From: Nematostella vectensis
Taxonomy: Eukaryota; Cnidaria; Anthozoa; Actiniaria; Edwardsiidae
NCBI RefSeq assembly: GCF_932526225.1
Contig: NC_064038.1
Coordinates: 18,215,075-18,279,074 of the forward strand
Reading direction: 5' to 3'
Length of the DNA stretch: 64,000 nucleotides
The number at the start of each line of letters is the position of its first letter. Position 1 is the stretch's first letter. Position numbers and translations under genes: made by a program. Of this stretch, positions 1 to 9,815 are shown piece after piece. Under the pieces are notes generated by a model that was given only the letters and a program-made list of their open reading frames with translations, was not told the origin of the DNA and searched no databases.

Positions 1-15
1 TTACACAGTTCTATC

Positions 16-134
16 GTTTACGGCCATACCACTGAGAAAGCACCAGTTCTCGTCCGATCACAGAACTTAAAGTCAGTATGGCACGGTTAGTACTTGGACG
101 GGTGACCGCCTGGGAATACCGTGTGCTGTAGGCA
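16..134 (+). rRNA. 5S rRNA, first complete gene (unit 1, class D)
   Basis: This is the first complete gene, preceded by the last 15 bases of a D-type spacer. It has the class D changes in helix III and box A, and a private G to T change in the middle of helix II/loop A sequence (AGTATGGC instead of AGTAGGGC). The same private variant recurs in units 149, 188, 207, 287, 289, 309 and 311, so it marks a D sublineage that has spread by duplication. Confidence 0.93.
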
Positions 135-229
135 TTTCCTTTTTGTTATCGAGGTACTCACAGGACTGTTATATAATAAATAGATCTTAAACAGTTCTAT
201 CGTCTACGGCCATACCACTGAGAAAGCAC

Positions 230-260
<31 letters not shown>

Positions 261-415
261 AGTAGGGCGCGGTTAGTACTTGGATGGGTGACCGCCTGGG
301 AATACCGTGTGCTGTAGGCATTTCCTTTTTGTCATCGAAGTACTCACAGGACTGTTATATAATATATATTTCTTACACAGTTCTGTCGTCTACGGCCATA
401 ACAATGAGAAAGCAC

Positions 416-446
<31 letters not shown>

Positions 447-601
447 AGTAGGGCGCGGTAAGTACTTGGATGGGTGACCGCCTGGGAATACCGTGTGCTG
501 TAGGCATTTCCTTTTTGTCATCGAAGTACTCACAGGACTGTTATATAATAGATAGATCTTACACAGTTCTATCGTCTACGGCCATACCACTTAGAAAGCA
601 C

Positions 602-632
<31 letters not shown>

Positions 633-759
633 AGTAGGGCGCGGTAAGTACTTGGATGGGTGACCGCCTGGGAATACCGTGTGCTGTAGGCATTTCCTTT
701 TTGTTATCGAGGTACTCACAGGACTGTTATATAATAGATAGATCTTAAACAGTTCTGTC

Positions 760-787
760 GTCTACGACCATACCACTGAGAAAGCAC

Positions 788-818
<31 letters not shown>

Positions 819-878
819 AGTAGGGCGCGGTTAGTACTTGGATGGGTGACCGCCTGGGAATACCGTGTGCTGTAGGCA
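760..878 (+). rRNA. 5S rRNA class A, type copy (unit 5)
   Basis: Class A differs from the reference by G8 to A, which makes an A-C mismatch with C111 in helix I. The internal promoter is intact. The upstream spacer ends in CTTAAACAGTTCTGTC. By hand count there are 50: units 5, 8, 15, 18, 24, 29, 32, 35, 40, 43, 55, 63, 67, 74, 77, 80, 85, 88, 91, 98, 103, 106, 109, 116, 123, 129, 131, 144, 147, 155, 162, 168, 170, 183, 186, 194, 201, 205, 224, 229, 234, 242, 254, 265, 274, 278, 302, 332, 336 and 344. In units 254, 332 and 344 base 7 is also changed (G to T), which further weakens helix I. Class A usually follows C and precedes B. Confidence 0.92.
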
Positions 879-973
879 TTTCCTTTTTGTCATCGAAGTA
901 CTCACAGGACTGTTATATAATAGATAGATCTTACACAGTTCTATCGTCTACGGCCATACCACTTAGAAAGCAC

Positions 974-1004
<31 letters not shown>

Positions 1005-1131
1005 AGTAGGGCGCGGTAAGTACTTGGATGGGTGACCACTTCGGAATACCGTGTGCTGTAGGCATTTCCTTTTTGTTACCAAAGTACTCACAGGACTGTT
1101 ATATAAAATCTATTTCTTACACAGTTCTGTC

Positions 1132-1250
1132 GTCTACGGCCATACCACTGAGAAAGCACCGGTTCTCGTCCGATCACCGTAGTTAAGCTCAGTAGGGCAC
1201 GGTTAGTACTTGGATGGGTGACCGCCTGGGAATACCGTGTGCTGTAGGCA
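1132..1250 (+). rRNA. 5S rRNA class C, type copy (unit 7)
   Basis: Class C has G68 to A, which turns a G-U pair with U107 into an A-U pair, and usually A49 to T in the loop next to helix III. Both are mild, so the RNA should fold. It is preceded by the AAAATCTATTT spacer. Members by hand count (52): units 7, 14, 17, 23, 28, 31, 34, 39, 42, 50, 54, 62, 66, 73, 76, 79, 84, 87, 90, 97, 102, 105, 108, 115, 122, 143, 146, 154, 161, 182, 185, 193, 200, 204, 212, 223, 228, 233, 241, 253, 257, 264, 273, 277, 281, 284, 301, 306, 327, 331, 335 and 343. Some (for example unit 17) have A68 without T49. Class C nearly always follows B and precedes A. Confidence 0.92.
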
Positions 1251-1345
1251 TTTCCTTTTTGTTATCGAGGTACTCACAGGACTGTTATATAATAGATAGA
1301 TCTTAAACAGTTCTGTCGTCTACGACCATACCACTGAGAAAGCAC

Positions 1346-1376
<31 letters not shown>

Positions 1377-1471
1377 AGTAGGGCGCGGTTAGTACTTGGA
1401 TGGGTGACCGCCTGGGAATACCGTGTGCTGTAGGCATTTCCTTTTTGTCATCGAAGTACTCACAGGACTGT

Positions 1472-1478
1472 TAGATAA
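1472..1478 (+). promoter_or_regulatory. Damaged TATA element, TAGATAA type (before unit 9)
   Basis: TATATAA is changed to TAGATAA. The same form precedes units 9, 36, 44, 92, 110, 235, 292, 314 and 318. All nine downstream genes are class B, and each is followed at once by a class D gene. A G in the TATA core is likely to weaken it. Confidence 0.8.
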
Positions 1479-1531
1479 TAGATAGATCTTACACAGTTCT
1501 ATCGTCTACGGCCATACCACTTAGAAAGCAC

Positions 1532-1562
<31 letters not shown>

Positions 1563-1843
1563 ATTAGGGCGCGGTAAGTACTTGGATGGGTGACCGCTTC
1601 GGAATACCGTGTGCTGTAGGCATTTCCTTTTTGTTATCGAGGTACTGACAGGACTGTTATATAATAGATAGATGTTACACAGTTCTATCGTTTACGGCCA
1701 TACCACTGAGAAAGCACCAGTTCTCGTCCGATCACAGAACTTAAAGTCAGTAGGGCACGGTTAGTACCTGGACGGGTGACCGCCTGGGAATACCGTGTGC
1801 TGTAGGCATTTCCTTTTTGTTATCGATGTACTCACGGGACTGT

Positions 1844-1850
1844 TATATAA
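1844..1850 (+). promoter_or_regulatory. TATA-like element at about -30 (unit 11; typical of the array)
   Basis: TATATAA lies at -32 to -26 relative to the 5S start. The same element at the same distance precedes nearly every unit. An upstream TATA near -30 is known to help pol III transcribe 5S genes in insects, fungi and plants, so this is probably functional. A C at -1 is also present in every copy I inspected. The sequence just after the TATA differs by class: TAGATAGAT before A, B, D, E and G copies, AATCTATTT before C copies, and TATATATTT before F copies. Confidence 0.8.
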
Positions 1851-1875
1851 TAGATAGATCTTAAACAGTTCTATC

Positions 1876-1903
1876 GTCTACGGCCATACCACTGAGAAAG
1901 CAC

Positions 1904-1934
<31 letters not shown>

Positions 1935-1994
1935 AGTAGGGCGCGGTTAGTACTTGGATGGGTGACCGCCTGGGAATACCGTGTGCTGTAGGCA
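1876..1994 (+). rRNA. 5S rRNA, reference copy (unit 11)
   Basis: This copy carries the majority base at every position of the gene and serves as reference for numbering. Helix I pairs bases 1-9 with 110-118. Helix II pairs ACTGAG (16-21) with CTCAGT (57-62) without mismatch. Helix III pairs CGGT (29-32) with ACCG (45-48). Helix V pairs 67-72 with 103-108, and a GTGA tetraloop (87-90) caps helix IV. The conserved loop E string GTTAGTAC and the box C region are intact. The mature end is set at base 119 because C118 pairs with G1; one base more or less is possible. It is flanked by a normal TATA and a TTTTT terminator, so it is a good candidate for an active gene. Confidence 0.97.
1925..1972 (+). 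promoter_or_regulatory. Internal control region: box A, intermediate element, box C (unit 11)
   Basis: By alignment with animal 5S genes, box A is at bases 50-64 of the gene (1925-1939), the intermediate element at 67-72 (1942-1947) and box C at 80-97 (1955-1972). This is the binding region of TFIIIA. Class D changes box A at bases 51, 56 and 57. Class B changes bases 95 and 97 in box C and base 73 between the boxes. The other classes are mostly intact here. Confidence 0.85.
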
Positions 1995-1999
1995 TTTCC

Positions 2000-2004
2000 T
2001 TTTT
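2000..2004 (+). terminator. Pol III terminator TTTTT (unit 11; typical of the array)
   Basis: A run of five T on the coding strand lies at bases 125-129 of the unit, after ATTTCC. The mature 3' end is at about base 119, so the primary transcript should carry a short trailer of about 6-10 nt that must be trimmed. Nearly all units keep this run. A few B copies have TTTT followed by A, and two have only TTT. Confidence 0.88.
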
Positions 2005-2089
2005 GTCATCGAAGTACTCACAGGACTGTTATATAATATATATTTCTTACACAGTTCTGTCGTCTACGGCCATACCACTGAGAAAGCAC

Positions 2090-2120
<31 letters not shown>

Positions 2121-2647
2121 AGTAGGGCGTGGTTAGTACTTGGATGGGTGACCGCCTGGGAATACCGTGTGCTGTAGGCATTTCCTTTTTGTCATCGAAG
2201 TACTCACAGGACTGTTATATAATAGATAGATCTTACACAGTTCTATCGTCTACGGCCATACCACTTAGAAAGCACCGGTTCTCGTCCGATCACCGAAGTT
2301 AAGCTGAGTAGGGCGCGGTAAGTACTTGGATGGGTGACCGCTTCGGAATACCGTGTGCTGTAGGCATTTTCTTTTTGTTACCAAAGTACTCACAGGACTG
2401 TTATATAAAATCTATTTCTTACACAGTTCTGTCGTCTACGGCCATACCACTGAGAAAGCACCGGTTCTCGTCCGATCACCGTAGTTAAGCTCAGTAGGGC
2501 ACGGTTAGTACTTGGATGGATGACCGCCTGGGAATACCGTGTGCTGTAGGCATTTCCTTTTTGTTATCGAGGTACTCACAGGACTGTTATATAATAGATA
2601 GATCTTAAACAGTTCTGTCGTCTACGACCATACCACTGAGAAAGCAC

Positions 2648-2678
<31 letters not shown>

Positions 2679-3019
2679 AGTAGGGCGCGGTTAGTACTTG
2701 GATGGGTGACCGCCTGGGAATACCGTGTGCTGTAGGCATTTCCTTTTTGTCATCGAAGTACTCACAGGACTGTTATATAATAGATAGATTTTACACAGTT
2801 CTATCGTCTACGGCCATACCACTTAGAAAGCACCGGTTCTCGTCCGATCACCGAAGTTAAGTTTAGTAGGGCGCGGTAAGTACTTGGATGGGTGACCGCT
2901 TCGGAATACCGTGTGCTGTAGGCATTTTCTTTTTGTTACCAAAGTACTCACAGGACTGTTATATAAAATCTATTTCTTACACAGTTCTGTCGTCTACGGC
3001 CATACCACTGAGAAAGCAC

Positions 3020-3050
<31 letters not shown>

Positions 3051-3205
3051 AGTAGGGCACGGTTAGTACTTGGATGGGTGACCGCCTGGGAATACCGTGT
3101 GCTGTAGGCATTTCCTTTTTGTTATCGAGGTACTCACAGGACTGTTATATAATAGATAGATCTTAAACAGTTCTGTCGTCTACGACCATACCACTGAGAA
3201 AGCAC

Positions 3206-3236
<31 letters not shown>

Positions 3237-3577
3237 AGTAGGGCGCGGTTAGTACTTGGATGGGTGACCGCCTGGGAATACCGTGTGCTGTAGGCATTTC
3301 CTTTTTGTCATCGAAGTACTCACAGGACTGTTATATAATAGATAGATCTTACACAGTTCTATCGTCTACGGCCATACCACTTAGAAAGCACCGGTTCTCG
3401 TCCGATCACCGAAGTTAAGCTTAGTAGGGCGCGGTAAGTACTTGGATGGGTGACCGCTTCGGAATACCGTGTGCTGTAGGCATTTCCTTTTTGTTACCAA
3501 AGTACTCACAGGACTGTTATATAAAATCTATTTCTTACACAGTTCTGTCGTCTACGGCCATACCACTGAGAAAGCAC

Positions 3578-3608
<31 letters not shown>

Positions 3609-4135
3609 AGTAGGGCGTGGTTAGTACTTGGATGGGTGACCGCCTGGGAATACCGTGTGCTGTAGGCATTTCCTTTTTGTCATCGAAGTACCCACAGGAC
3701 TGTTATATAATAGATAGATCTTACACAGTTCTATCGTCTACGGCCATACCACTTAGAAAGCACCGGTTCTCGTCCGATCACCGAAGTTAAGCTGAGTAGG
3801 GCGCGGTAAGTACTTGGATGGGTGACCGCTTCGGAATACCGTGTGTTGTGGGCATTTTCTTTTTGTTACCAAAGTACTCACAGGACTGTTATATAATAGA
3901 TAGATTTTACACAGTTCTATCGTCTACGGCCATACCACTTAGAAAGCACCGGTTCTCGTCCGATCACCGAAGTTAAGTTTAGTAGGGCGCGGTAAGTACT
4001 TGGATGGGTGACCGCTTCGGAATACCGTGTGCTGTAGGCATTTTCTTTTTGTTACCAAAGTACTCACAGGACTGTTATATAAAATCTATTTCTTACACAG
4101 TTCTGTCGTCTACGGCCATACCACTGAGAAAGCAC

Positions 4136-4166
<31 letters not shown>

Positions 4167-4321
4167 AGTAGGGCACGGTTAGTACTTGGATGGGTGACCG
4201 CCTGGGAATACCGTGTGCTGTAGGCATTTCCTTTTTGTTATCGAGGTACTCACAGGACTGTTATATAATAGATAGATCTTAAACAGTTCTGTCGTCTACG
4301 ACCATACCACTGAGAAAGCAC

Positions 4322-4352
<31 letters not shown>

Positions 4353-4665
4353 AGTAGGGCGCGGTTAGTACTTGGATGGGTGACCGCCTGGGAATACCGT
4401 GTGCTGTAGGCATTTCCTTTTTGTCATCGAAGTACTCACAGGACTGTTATATAATAGATAGATCTTACACAGTTCTATCGTCTACGGCCATACCACTTAG
4501 AAAGCACCGGTTCTCGTCCGATCACCGAAGTTAAGCTTAGTAGGGCGCGGTAAGTACTTGGATGGGTGACCGCTTCGGAATACCGTGTGCTGTAGGCATT
4601 TCCTTTTTGTTACCAAAGTACTCACAGGACTGTTATATAAAATCTATTTCTTACACAGTTCTGTC

Positions 4666-4693
4666 GTCTACGGCCATACCACTGAGAAAGCAC

Positions 4694-4724
<31 letters not shown>

Positions 4725-5251
4725 AGTAGGGCGTGGTTAGTACTTGGATGGGTGACCGCCTGGGAATACCGTGTGCTGTAGGCATTTCCTTTTTGTCATC
4801 GAAGTACCCACAGGACTGTTATATAATAGATAGATCTTACACAGTTCTATCGTCTACGGCCATACCACTTAGAAAGCACCGGTTCTCGTCCGATCACCGA
4901 AGTTAAGCTGAGTAGGGCGCGGTAAGTACTTGGATGGGTGACCGCTTCGGAATACCGTGTGCTGTGGGCATTTTCTTTTTGTTACCAAAGTACTCACAGG
5001 ACTGTTATATAAAATCTATTTCTTACACAGTTCTGTCGTCTACGGCCATACCACTGAGAAAGCACCGGTTCTCGTCCGATCACCGTAGTTAAGCTCAGTA
5101 GGGCACGGTTAGTACTTGGATGGGTGACCGCCTGGGAATACCGTGTGCTGTAGGCATTTCCTTTTTGTTATCGAGGTACTCACAGGACTGTTATATAATA
5201 GATAGATCTTAAACAGTTCTGTCGTCTACGACCATACCACTGAGAAAGCAC

Positions 5252-5282
<31 letters not shown>

Positions 5283-5623
5283 AGTAGGGCGCGGTTAGTA
5301 CTTGGATGGGTGACCGCCTGGGAATACCGTGTGCTGTAGGCATTTCCTTTTTGTCATCGAAGTACTCACAGGACTGTTATATAATAGATAGATTTTACAC
5401 AGTTCTATCGTCTACGGCCATACCACTTAGAAAGCACCGGTTCTCGTCCGATCACCGAAGTTAAGCTTAGTAGGGCGCGGTAAGTACTTGGATGGGTGAC
5501 CGCTTCGGAATACCGTGTGCTGTAGGCATTTCCTTTTTGTTACCAAAGTACTCACAGGACTGTTATATAAAATCTATTTCTTACACAGTTCTGTCGTCTA
5601 CGGCCATACCACTGAGAAAGCAC

Positions 5624-5654
<31 letters not shown>

Positions 5655-5809
5655 AGTAGGGCACGGTTAGTACTTGGATGGGTGACCGCCTGGGAATACC
5701 GTGTGCTGTAGGCATTTCCTTTTTGTTATCGAGGTACTCACAGGACTGTTATATAATAGATAGATCTTAAACAGTTCTGTCGTCTACGACCATACCACTG
5801 AGAAAGCAC

Positions 5810-5840
<31 letters not shown>

Positions 5841-6181
5841 AGTAGGGCGCGGTTAGTACTTGGATGGGTGACCGCCTGGGAATACCGTGTGCTGTAGGCA
5901 TTTCCTTTTTGTCATCGAAGTACTCACAGGACTGTTATATAATAGATAGATCTTACACAGTTCTATCGTCTACGGCCATACCACTTAGAAAGCACCGGTT
6001 CTCGTCCGATCACCGAAGTTAAGCTTAGTAGGGCGCGGTAAGTACTTGGATGGGTGACCGCTTCGGAATACCGTGTGCTGTAGGCATTTCCTTTTTGTTA
6101 CCAAAGTACTCACAGGACTGTTATATAAAATCTATTTCTTACACAGTTCTGTCGTCTACGGCCATACCACTGAGAAAGCAC

Positions 6182-6212
<31 letters not shown>

Positions 6213-6367
6213 AGTAGGGCACGGTTAGTAGTTGGATAGGTGACCGCCTGGGAATACCGTGTGCTGTAGGCATTTCCTTTTTGTTATCGAGGTACTCACA
6301 GGACTGTTATATAATAGATAGATCTTAAACAGTTCTGTCGTCTACGACCATACCACTGAGAAAGCAC

Positions 6368-6398
<31 letters not shown>

Positions 6399-6553
6399 AG
6401 TAGGGCGCGGTTAGTACTTGGATGGGTGACCGCCTGGGAATACCGTGTGCTGTAGGCATTTCCTTTTTGTCATCAAAGTACTCACAGGACTGTTAGATAA
6501 TAGATAGATCTTACACAGTTCTATCGTCTACGGCCATACCACTTAGAAAGCAC

Positions 6554-6584
<31 letters not shown>

Positions 6585-6711
6585 ATTAGGGCGCGGTAAG
6601 TACTTGGATGGGTGACCGCTTCGGAATACCGTGTGCTGTAGGAATTTCCTTTTTGTTATCGAGGTACTGACAGGACTGTTATATAATAGATAGATGTTAC
6701 ACAGTTCTATC
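4666..6711 (+). repeat. 11-unit block (2,046 bp) present three times
   Basis: Units 26-36 have the class order of units 82-92 (15081-17126) and 100-110 (18429-20474): the C69-to-T gene, then B, and three C-A-B sets ending in a B with CTCATT and a TAGATAA upstream TATA. The second and third belong to the 18-unit duplication; the first lies 10 kb away and has a few single-base differences. Confidence 0.87.
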
Positions 6712-6830
6712 GTTTACGGCCATACCACTGAGAAAGCACCAGTTCTCGTCCGATCACAGAACTTAAAGTCAGTAGGGCGCGGTTAGTACTTGGATGGGTG
6801 ACCGCCTGGGAATACCGTGTGCTGTAGGCA
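6712..6830 (+). rRNA. 5S rRNA chimera D / reference (unit 37)
   Basis: The 5' part, including the box A changes, is class D, but from base 68 onward the gene is reference (GCGCGGTT and GGATGGG, not GCACGGTT and GGACGGG). The switch lies between bases 59 and 68. It is followed by a B copy rather than the usual E, as expected if a crossover or conversion tract ended inside this gene. Confidence 0.88.
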
Positions 6831-6865
6831 TTTCCTTTTTGTCATCGAAGTACTCACAGGACTGT

Positions 6866-6872
6866 TAAATAA
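6866..6872 (+). promoter_or_regulatory. Damaged TATA element, TAAATAA type (before unit 38)
   Basis: TATATAA is changed to TAAATAA and the spacer also reads ATCTCACAC. The same linked form precedes units 38, 61, 72, 142, 181, 252, 263, 272, 283, 305, 330 and 342 (before unit 330 it reads TAAATGA). All twelve downstream genes are class B and all have A117. Confidence 0.8.
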
Positions 6873-6925
6873 TAGATAGATCTCACACAGTTCTATCGTC
6901 TACGGCCATACCACTTAGAAAGCAC

Positions 6926-6956
<31 letters not shown>

Positions 6957-7297
6957 AGTAGGGCGCGGTAAGTACTTGGATGAGTGACCGCTTCGGAATA
7001 CCTTGTGCTGTAGACATTTCCTTTTTGTTACCAAAGTACTCACAGGACTGTTATATAAAATCTATTTCTTACACAGTTCTGTCGTCTACGGCCATACCAC
7101 TGAGAAAGCACCGGTTCTCGTCCGATCACCGTAGTTAAGCTCAGTAGGGCACGGTTAGTACTTGGATGGGTGACCGCCTGGGAATACCGTGTGCTGTAGG
7201 CATTTCCTTTTTGTTATCGAGGAACTCACAGGACTGTTATATAATAGATAGATCTTAAACAGTTCTTTCGTCTACGACCATACCACTGAGAAAGCAC

Positions 7298-7328
<31 letters not shown>

Positions 7329-8041
7329 AGTAGGGCGCGGTTAGTACTTGGATGGGTGACCGCCTGGGAATACCGTGTGCTGTAGACATTTCCTTTTTGT
7401 CATCGAAGTACTCACAGGACTGTTATATAATAGATAGATCTTACACAGTTCTATCGTCTACGGCCATACCACTTAGAAAGCACCGGTTCTCGTCCGATCA
7501 CCGAAGTTAAGCTTAGTAGGGCGCGGTAAGTACTTGGATGGGTGACCGCTTCGGAATACCGTGTGCTGTAGGCATTTCCTTTTTGTTACCAAAGTACTCA
7601 CAGGACTGTTATATAAAATCTATTTCTTACACAGTTCTGTCGTCTACGGCCATACCACTGAGAAAGCACCGGTTCTCGTCCGATCACCGTAGTTAAGCTC
7701 AGTAGGGCACGGTTAGTACTTGGATGGGTGACCGCCTGGGAATACCGTGTGCTGTAGGCATTTCCTTTTTGTTATCGAGGTACTCACAGGACTGTTATAT
7801 AATAGATAGATCTTAAACAGTTCTGTCGTCTACGACCATACCACTGAGAAAGCACCGGTTTGCGTCCGATCACCGAAGTTAAGCTCAGTAGGGCGCGGTT
7901 AGTACTTGGATGGGTGACCGCCTGGGAATACCGTGTGCTGTAGGCATTTCCTTTTTGTCATCGAAGTACTCACAGGACTGTTAGATAATAGATAGATCTT
8001 ACACAGTTCTATCGTCTACGGCCATACCACTTAGAAAGCAC

Positions 8042-8072
<31 letters not shown>

Positions 8073-8199
8073 ATTAGGGCGCGGTAAGTACTTGGATGGG
8101 TGACCGCTTCGGAATACCGTGTGCTGTAGGCATTTCCTTTTTGTTATCGAGGTACTGACAGGACTGTTATATAATAGATAGATGTTACACAGTTCTATC

Positions 8200-8318
8200 G
8201 TTTACGGCCATACCACTGAGAAAGCACCAGTTCTCGTCCGATCACAGAACTTAAAGTCAGTAGGGCACGGTTAGTACTTGGACGGGTGACCGCCTGGGAA
8301 TACCGTGTGCTGTAGGCA
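8200..8318 (+). rRNA. 5S rRNA class D, type copy (unit 45)
   Basis: Class D is the most diverged. Changes: C3 to T (now U-G), G30 to A and C47 to A (an A-A mismatch in helix III), G51 to C, G56 to A and C57 to G (box A altered, and G21-G57 mismatch in helix II), G68 to A (A-U pair) and T84 to C (U-G becomes C-G). Loop E and box C are kept. The TATA and terminator are normal. The 34 copies with this core are units 1, 10, 37, 45, 57, 69, 93, 111, 125, 133, 138, 149, 157, 164, 172, 177, 188, 196, 207, 214, 226, 236, 244, 248, 259, 268, 287, 289, 293, 309, 311, 315, 319 and 338. D always follows a B with a GATGTTAC spacer. It could be a variant 5S gene or a pseudogene locked into the repeat. Confidence 0.9.
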
Positions 8319-8413
8319 TTTCCTTTTTGTTATCGATGTACTCACAGGACTGTTATATAATAGATAGATCTTAAACAGTTCTATCGTCTACGGCCATACC
8401 ACTGAGAAAGCAC

Positions 8414-8444
<31 letters not shown>

Positions 8445-8757
8445 AGTAGGGCGCTGTTAGTACTTGGACGGGTGACCGCCTGGGAATACCGTGTGCTGTA
8501 GGCATTTACTTTTTGTTTTCGAAGTACTAACATGACTGTTATATAATAGATAGATCTTACACAGTTCTATCGTCTACGGCCATACCACTGAGAAAGCACC
8601 TGTTCTCGTCCGATCACCGAAGTTAAGCTCAGTAGGGCGCGGTTAGTACTTGGATAGGTGACCGCCTGGGAATACCGTGTGCTGTAGGCATTTCCTTTTT
8701 GTCATCGAAGTACTCACAGGACTGTTATATAATATATATTTCTTACACAGTTCTGTC

Positions 8758-8785
8758 GTCTACGGCCATACCACTGAGAAAGCAC

Positions 8786-8816
<31 letters not shown>

Positions 8817-8876
8817 AGTAGGGCGCGGTTAGTACTTGGATGGGTGACCGCCTGGGAATACCGTGTGCTGTAGGCA
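8758..8876 (+). rRNA. 5S rRNA class F, type copy (unit 48)
   Basis: Class F has an essentially reference body and is defined by the TATATATTTCTTACAC upstream spacer. Members: units 3, 12, 48, 52, 60, 64, 71, 95, 113, 128, 141, 152, 167, 180, 191, 202, 210, 217, 221, 239, 251, 255, 262, 266, 271, 275, 279, 282, 297, 299, 304, 323, 325, 329, 333 and 341, plus 296 and 322 with a C-type spacer. With G and the better E copies, these are the strongest candidates for standard active 5S genes. Confidence 0.92.
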
Positions 8877-8969
8877 TTTCCTTTTTGTCATCGAAGTACT
8901 CACAGGACTGTTATATAATAGATAGATCTTACACAGTTCTATCGTCTACGGCCATACCACTTAGAAAGC

Positions 8970-9002
<33 letters not shown>

Positions 9003-9315
9003 AGTAGGGCGCTGTTAGTACTTGGATGGGTGACCGCCTGGGAATACCGTGTGCTGTAGGCAATTCCTTTTTGTCATCGAAGTACTCACAGGACTGTTAT
9101 ATAATATATATTTCTTACACAGTTCTGTCGTCTACGGCCATACCACTGAGAAAGCACCGGTTCTCGTCCGATCACCGTAGTTAAGCTCAGTAGGGCACGG
9201 TTAGTACTTGGATGGGTGACCGCCTGGGAATACCGTGTGCTGTAGGCATTTCCTTTTTGTCATCGAAGTACTAACATGACTGTTATATAATAGATAGATC
9301 TTACACAGTTCTATC

Positions 9316-9343
9316 GTCTACGGCCATACCACTGAGAAAGCAC

Positions 9344-9374
<31 letters not shown>

Positions 9375-9434
9375 AGTAGGGCGCGGTTAGTACTTGGATG
9401 GGTGACCGCCTGGGAATACCGTGTGCTGTAGGCA
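9316..9434 (+). rRNA. 5S rRNA class G, type copy (unit 51)
   Basis: Class G has the reference body, often with G30 to A in helix III, and is defined by the CTTACACAGTTCTATC upstream spacer joined to an intact ACTGAG helix II strand. Members: units 47, 51, 59, 127, 135, 136, 140, 151, 159, 166, 174, 175, 179, 190, 198, 209, 216, 220, 238, 250, 261, 270, 291, 298, 313, 317, 324 and 340. It usually sits between E and F. Confidence 0.91.
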
Positions 9435-9529
9435 TTTCCTTTTTGTCATCGAAGTACTCACAGGACTGTTATATAATATATATTTCTTACACAGTTCTGT
9501 CGTCTAAGGCCATACCACTGAGAAAGCAC

Positions 9530-9560
<31 letters not shown>

Positions 9561-9713
9561 AGTAGGGCGCGGTTAGTACTTGGATGGGTGACCGCCTGGG
9601 AATACCGTGTGCTGTAGGCATTTCCTTTTTGTCATCGAAGTACTCACAGGACTGTTATATAATAGATAGATCTTACACAGTTCTATCGTCTACGGCCATA
9701 CCACTTAGAAAGC

Positions 9714-9746
<33 letters not shown>

Positions 9747-9811
9747 AGTAGGGCGCGGTAAGTACTTGGATGTGTGACCGCTTCGGAATACCGTGTGCTG
9801 TACGCATTTCC

Positions 9812-9815
9812 TTTT
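9812..9815 (+). terminator. Weakened terminator TTTT (unit 53)
   Basis: TTTTTG has become TTTTAG. The same form follows B units 53, 65, 121, 218, 222, 227, 240, 245, 256 and 334. All these genes have C28 to A, and most have G116 to C as well. Four T can still stop animal pol III, but less efficiently. Confidence 0.75.

Larger units (their letters stand above)
16..1689 (+). rRNA. 5S block, units 1-9
   Basis: Nine genes in the order D, E, F, partial B, A, B, C, A, B. Unit 3 (388-506) has private changes early in the gene (CATAACAATGAG). Unit 4 (574-692) has the 5' half of class B and A73 but reference box C, so it is a recombinant or an early B. Unit 6 (946-1064) has a G to A in addition to the B changes in box C. 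Confidence 0.93.
1690..6711 (+). rRNA. 5S block, units 10-36, C-A-B trimer expansion
   Basis: Twenty-seven genes. After D, E, F the block is dominated by the 3-unit module C, A, B (558 bp) repeated with small variations. Four copies across the array (units 20, 26, 82 and 100) have a C-type spacer but a C69 to T body with intact base 68; two of them are here, at 3550 and 4666. Units 21 and 22 are two B copies side by side, so a C and an A have been lost between them. Unit 34 (6154-6272) has two extra changes in and before box C (TAGTTGGATAGG). Confidence 0.93.

Noticed and set aside
1-15. A separate promoter at the left edge
   Set aside because: These 15 bases are simply the end of the D-type spacer seen before every other class D gene.
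388-506. Unit 3 as a separate 5S class
   Set aside because: Its private changes (CATAACAATGAG) are not found in the other units I read, so I treat it as a single variant of class F.
4666-4784. Units 20, 26, 82 and 100 as an independent expressed 5S variant
   Set aside because: They differ from the reference by only C69 to T, a tolerated U-G pair, and share block history, so they are better seen as one allele copied with its block.
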